A stretch of DNA of 64,000 nt from Agreia sp. VKM Ac-1783 (GTDB taxonomy: Bacteria; Actinomycetota; Actinomycetes; Actinomycetales; Microbacteriaceae). The first letter of the stretch is position 1, and every line of letters begins with the position of its first letter. The notes below the pieces were generated by a model that made no database searches, was not told where the DNA came from, and saw only the letters and a list, made by a program, of their open reading frames with translations. Below, piece by piece: positions 61,097 to 64,000 of this stretch. Position numbers and translations under genes: made by a program. The stretch lies in contig NZ_FXWI01000002.1 of NCBI RefSeq assembly GCF_900177765.1, positions 372,001-436,000 of the forward strand, given 5' to 3'.

Positions 61097-62230
61097 TTAC
61101 AGCCAACCCCGGCGGCGGAACATTACGTACAGGCCCGTCATGGCGACCAGCATGACGCCGATCGCCACGGGGTAGCCGTACTGCCAGTGCAGCTCGGGCA
61201 TGGCGTCGAAATTCATGCCGTAGATGCCCGCAATCACCGTCGGAGCGAAGAAGATTGCGGCCCAGGCCGAGATCTTCTTCACCTCCTCGTTCTGCCGGTT
61301 GCTCGCCTCGGCGAGCACCTTCATGTCTTCGTTCTGGCGCTGCGCGACGAGCGTCGCGTTCACGGCCAGGATCTCGCGGAGCGTGCCGCGGAATCCCTCG
61401 ACGCGATCGTTCACGACGGCGGTGTGGTCGGCCACGTCGCGCAGTGCTCGGCGAAGCTCGAGGTTGGTCTCGAACGCGTCGAATCCGGCGCGGAGGGTCT
61501 CGAGCATGCCCACGAGCGGAAGGGTTGCGCGTTGGAAGTCGAGCACCTCCTGCGAGAGTTCGTAGATGCGCCTCGACACTTCGGCGTCGCCCGCGAAGAC
61601 CTGCGCCTCGATCTCGTCGATGTCGTTCTCGAGCCCTGAGACCACAGGCAGATATTGATCGACGACCGCGTCGAGGATGCCGTAGAGCACCGCGACCGGG
61701 CCGAGTGCGAGCAGTTCTGGTTCGGCTTCCATGCGCTGACGCACGACGGCGAGATCCGGTGACTCGCTGTGCCTGACCGAGACCACGAAGTTGGGCCCGA
61801 CAAAGAGATGCAGCTCGCCGAAGTCGACTTCTTCTCGCTCGTCGGAATAACTGGCCGCCCTGAGTACGACGAAGAGGGTGTCGCCGTAGCGCTCGAGCTT
61901 CGGGCGCTGGTGCGCGCCGATCGCATCCTCGACGGCGAGGGGGTGCAGGTCGAATTCCTTCTGGATGGCTGCCAGCTCTGCCTCGTTGGGCCGATAGAGG
62001 CCGATCCACGCCATCGAGTCGGTGAACCGGGCACATCCCGACAGCGTGTCCTCGAGGCTCGTCGGCGAAAGAACGCGACGGCCGTCGGCGTACACGGCGT
62101 TGTCGACCGTGCTGCTGTGTCGGGGCGAGGGCACCGTGTCGACCTTGGCGACGGACGGCGTGTGCGGGTGAGATCCCGGTCGGAGCGACGACATCGCCCG
62201 GAGGGCCTGGGACACGCTGGGCTTCTTCAT
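61097..62230 (-). CDS. corA: CorA-family magnesium/divalent cation transporter
   Basis: 377 residues. A large cytoplasmic domain with long helices (about 1-310) precedes two membrane helices. The signature GMN motif is in IAGIYGMNFDAMPELHWQYG between the helices (about residue 330). The C-terminus is a short basic tail (FRRRGWL). It works as a pentameric channel for Mg2+ or related ions. ATG 62230 is preceded by AGAGG at 5 nt. The hydroquinone-reductase gene diverges 66 bp away. Confidence 0.94.
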   Translation of the reverse strand: MKKPSVSQALRAMSSLRPGSHPHTPSVAKVDTVPSPRHSSTVDNAVYADGRRVLSPTSLEDTLSGCARFTDSMAWIGLYRPNEAELAAIQKEFDLHPLAVEDAIGAHQRPKLERYGDTLFVVLRAASYSDEREEVDFGELHLFVGPNFVVSVRHSESPDLAVVRQRMEAEPELLALGPVAVLYGILDAVVDQYLPVVSGLENDIDEIEAQVFAGDAEVSRRIYELSQEVLDFQRATLPLVGMLETLRAGFDAFETNLELRRALRDVADHTAVVNDRVEGFRGTLREILAVNATLVAQRQNEDMKVLAEASNRQNEEVKKISAWAAIFFAPTVIAGIYGMNFDAMPELHWQYGYPVAIGVMLVAMTGLYVMFRRRGWL

Positions 62231-62278
62231 CGTCACCTCTTCTGCACGCGCCCGGATTTGGGCGGTTAACCTTGACAC

Positions 62279-62299
62279 ATGGATGTGAACGAGACATGA
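62279..62299 (+). CDS. Possible 6-codon leader frame before the hydroquinone-reductase gene
   Basis: ATG 62279 reads M-D-V-N-E-T then TGA 62297-62299, overlapping the next ATG (62296) as ATGA. A TTAACC -10-like box lies 7 nt before it, which would make it the first codon of a leaderless transcript. The main gene lacks a Shine-Dalgarno, so termination-reinitiation coupling is plausible. Confidence 0.3.
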   Translation: MDVNET

Positions 62300-63342
62300 A
62301 CGACGACCTGAGCACGGCCGGCTCCTACGTGACCGCCGGAGCAGAATTCACCCGCGACACCAACTACATCGACGACCGCATCACGGCCTTCACGACGGAG
62401 TCGGGTCGCGACAACGAAGGACGTCTGCTCTGGCCGGTCGAATCCGACCGCTACCGGCTGATCGTAGCCAGGGGGTGCCCGTGGGCCAACCGCGCCGTCA
62501 TCTCTCGGAGACTTCTCGGCCTCGAGAACGCCATCTCTCTCGGCATCGCCGGCCCCGTGCACGACAAGCGCAGTTGGAGCTTCGACCTCGATCCCGACGG
62601 CCTCGACCCCGTGCTGCGCATCCCCCGCCTGCAGGACGCGTTCCTGGCACGTTTCCCCGACTATCCGCGCGGCATCACCGTTCCCGCGCTCGTCGAGGTG
62701 TCGAGCGGACAGGTCGTCACCAACGACTATCCGCAGATCACCATCGATTTCGCACTCGAGTGGACCGCCTTCCATCGTGAGGGGGCACCGCAGCTCTACC
62801 CAGAGCACCTCAGAGCCGAGATCGACGAGATCAACTCCGTGGTCTTCTCCGACGTGAACAACGGCGTCTACCGCTGCGGTTTCGCCGGATCACAGAAGTC
62901 TTACGAGCGCGCCTACCGCACGCTCTTCGCCCGGCTCGACTGGCTCACCGAACGGCTCAGCACGAGACGCTACCTGGTGGGCGACACGATCACCGAAGCC
63001 GACATTCGACTGTTCACGACTCTCGTTCGCTTCGACGCCGTCTACCACGGCCACTTCAAGACGAATCGGCAGAAGCTCACCGAGATGCCCGTGCTCTGGG
63101 CATACGCGCGCGACCTGTTCCAGACACCCGGTTTCGGTGACACGATCGATTTCGAGCAGATCAAACAGCACTACTACATCGTGCACACCGATCTGAATCC
63201 GACCCAGATCGTGCCGGTCGGTCCGGATGCGACCGGCTGGCTCGAGCCGTCGGGTCGCGAGGTCCTGGGCGGGCGTCCGTTCGGAGACGGCACGCCTCCT
63301 CCTCCCCCGCCCGCGGCCGAGAGAGTACCGGATCTGGTCTGA
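62296..63342 (+). CDS. Glutathionyl-hydroquinone reductase homologue (Xi-class GST, YqjG/EcM4 type)
   Basis: 348 residues. The thioredoxin-like N-terminal domain has RGCPWANRAVI with catalytic Cys61 (CPW motif of Xi-class enzymes); the helical C-terminal GST domain has ITEADIRLFTTLVRFDAVY and the PVLWAYARDLFQTPGFGDT block. Classical members reductively deglutathionylate hydroquinones. Actinobacteria generally use mycothiol, so the physiological thiol may differ. The tail is a proline run. ATG 62296 is chosen; TTG 62272 is in frame. Confidence 0.9.
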   Translation: MNDDLSTAGSYVTAGAEFTRDTNYIDDRITAFTTESGRDNEGRLLWPVESDRYRLIVARGCPWANRAVISRRLLGLENAISLGIAGPVHDKRSWSFDLDPDGLDPVLRIPRLQDAFLARFPDYPRGITVPALVEVSSGQVVTNDYPQITIDFALEWTAFHREGAPQLYPEHLRAEIDEINSVVFSDVNNGVYRCGFAGSQKSYERAYRTLFARLDWLTERLSTRRYLVGDTITEADIRLFTTLVRFDAVYHGHFKTNRQKLTEMPVLWAYARDLFQTPGFGDTIDFEQIKQHYYIVHTDLNPTQIVPVGPDATGWLEPSGREVLGGRPFGDGTPPPPPPAAERVPDLV

Positions 63343-63384
63343 TCCGCACCTACCCCGAGAATCGAGCAGGCGCGGAGCGTCGAC

Positions 63385-64000
63385 CTAGCCCTCCAGCGCC
63401 TGCTCGAGAAGGTGCACGAGCGCATCCAGCTGCACGCTGTCGCCCGAGGATACCTCTTCGTCGCTGCCGTCGAGGGCGCGGGCCGCGAGACCCTGTTTGC
63501 TGTCGATGAGCTCGGCGATCTTCGCGTCGATCGTCTGGGCTGCCACGATGCGCCACGCCGTCACGGGCTCCTCCTGGCCGATCCGGTGCACGCGGTCGAT
63601 CGCCTGCGTCTGCTCGGCGGCAGTCCACGACAACTCGGCGAGCACGACGTTCGACGCGGCCTGGAGGTTGAGTCCGACGCCAGCGGCGGTCAGCGAGCAG
63701 ACCGCGACCGAAACGGCGGGATCGTTGTTGAACGCGTCGATCTCCTTCTGACGGTGCAGCGCCGACTGGTCTCCGCGGATGGAGACCGTCTGCAGCCCCG
63801 CCTTGGCGAAAGCCTCCTCAGCCTGGTCCATCACGTCGATGTGCTTGGCGAAGAACACGACCTTGCCCACCGATCGGGCGAGCTGGGCCGTGTAGTCCGC
63901 GGCGAGCGACGCCTTGGCTTGGCCGATGAGCCTCACCATGGTGAAGACGTTGTCTCCGCTGCCGCCCTGAGCCTTCGACTCCTCGACCTCCTGACGCGCG
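63385..64000 (-). CDS. SNF2-family DEAD/DEAH helicase, C-terminal part (5' end beyond the window)
   Basis: About 205 residues from the window edge to the TAG stop. The second RecA-like domain of SF2 helicases is present: KVVFFAKHIDVMDQAEEAF (motif IV region), SLTAAGVGLNLQAA (motif V) and QAIDRVHRIGQEEPV (motif VI). RVHRIGQ is typical of SNF2/RapA-like proteins. Motifs I-III lie outside the window. The C-terminal tail of about 40 residues is acidic. Confidence 0.9.
   Translation of the reverse strand, partial: ARQEVEESKAQGGSGDNVFTMVRLIGQAKASLAADYTAQLARSVGKVVFFAKHIDVMDQAEEAFAKAGLQTVSIRGDQSALHRQKEIDAFNNDPAVSVAVCSLTAAGVGLNLQAASNVVLAELSWTAAEQTQAIDRVHRIGQEEPVTAWRIVAAQTIDAKIAELIDSKQGLAARALDGSDEEVSSGDSVQLDALVHLLEQALEG

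Overview
This 64 kb window is a high-GC, gene-dense piece of an actinobacterial chromosome. Gene content and order (rpsO/pnp/M16 peptidase/dapB, leuA/recO/uppS, dusB/dgt/dnaG) fit Micrococcales, most likely Microbacteriaceae. The family assignment is inference from gene order, short ATGA/GTGA overlaps and the Asp/Glu-rich, Lys-poor proteins. I found two tRNA genes, and no rRNA, CRISPR array or intact insertion sequence.

Layout. 1-4.8 kb: end of a flotillin gene, a CAT-anticodon tRNA, a GT4 glycosyltransferase, a DMT-type membrane protein, peptide deformylase, an AzlCD branched-chain amino acid exporter and tRNA-Asn. 4.9-12.3 kb: one minus-strand operon for a peptide/nickel-class ABC importer (binding lipoprotein, two permeases, a fused double ATPase, an extra third ATPase) ending in a D-2-hydroxyacid dehydrogenase. 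12.5-18.4 kb: dusB-dgt-dnaG, a FrnE-type DsbA oxidoreductase coupled to a 58-residue two-cysteine protein, and a YbaK-type editing hydrolase. 18.9-22.1 kb: a compact accessory cassette (zinc alcohol dehydrogenase, cupin, MmyB-type regulator, sugar O-acetyltransferase) bounded by an 11-bp direct repeat. 22.2-37.6 kb: conserved housekeeping genes (uppS, recO, leuA with a Leu-rich leader peptide, dapB, M16 peptidase, pnp, rpsO). Between pnp and rpsO sit three related uncharacterised genes, a VanZ-like gene and a gene for a very acidic small protein.

37.8-53.8 kb: two MFS exporters flanking a LysR regulator, an FKBP prolyl isomerase, a HelD RNA-polymerase recycling helicase, a PrsW protease, a GlcD-type FAD oxidase, a BrkB membrane protein, aspartase, an aldehyde dehydrogenase, a Pit phosphate transporter with a coupled small membrane protein, and a lipoprotein hydrolase. 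53.8-64 kb: an aldo/keto reductase, a maltokinase-like kinase, oligopeptidase B, a CpdA-like metallophosphodiesterase, a Stealth sugar-phosphate transferase, CorA, a glutathionyl-hydroquinone-reductase homologue and the C-terminal part of a SNF2 helicase.

Regulation. Many genes have a TAnnnT hexamer exactly 6-7 nt before ATG/GTG, which predicts leaderless transcripts. The clearest regulatory element is the leuA leader: a 14-codon peptide with five Leu codons, whose last codons form one arm of a 10-bp hairpin. The best candidate for something undescribed is the three-gene family at 34.9-36.5 kb, which shares a G-F-[LV]-P-R-G core and lies between two RNA-related genes that are normally adjacent.
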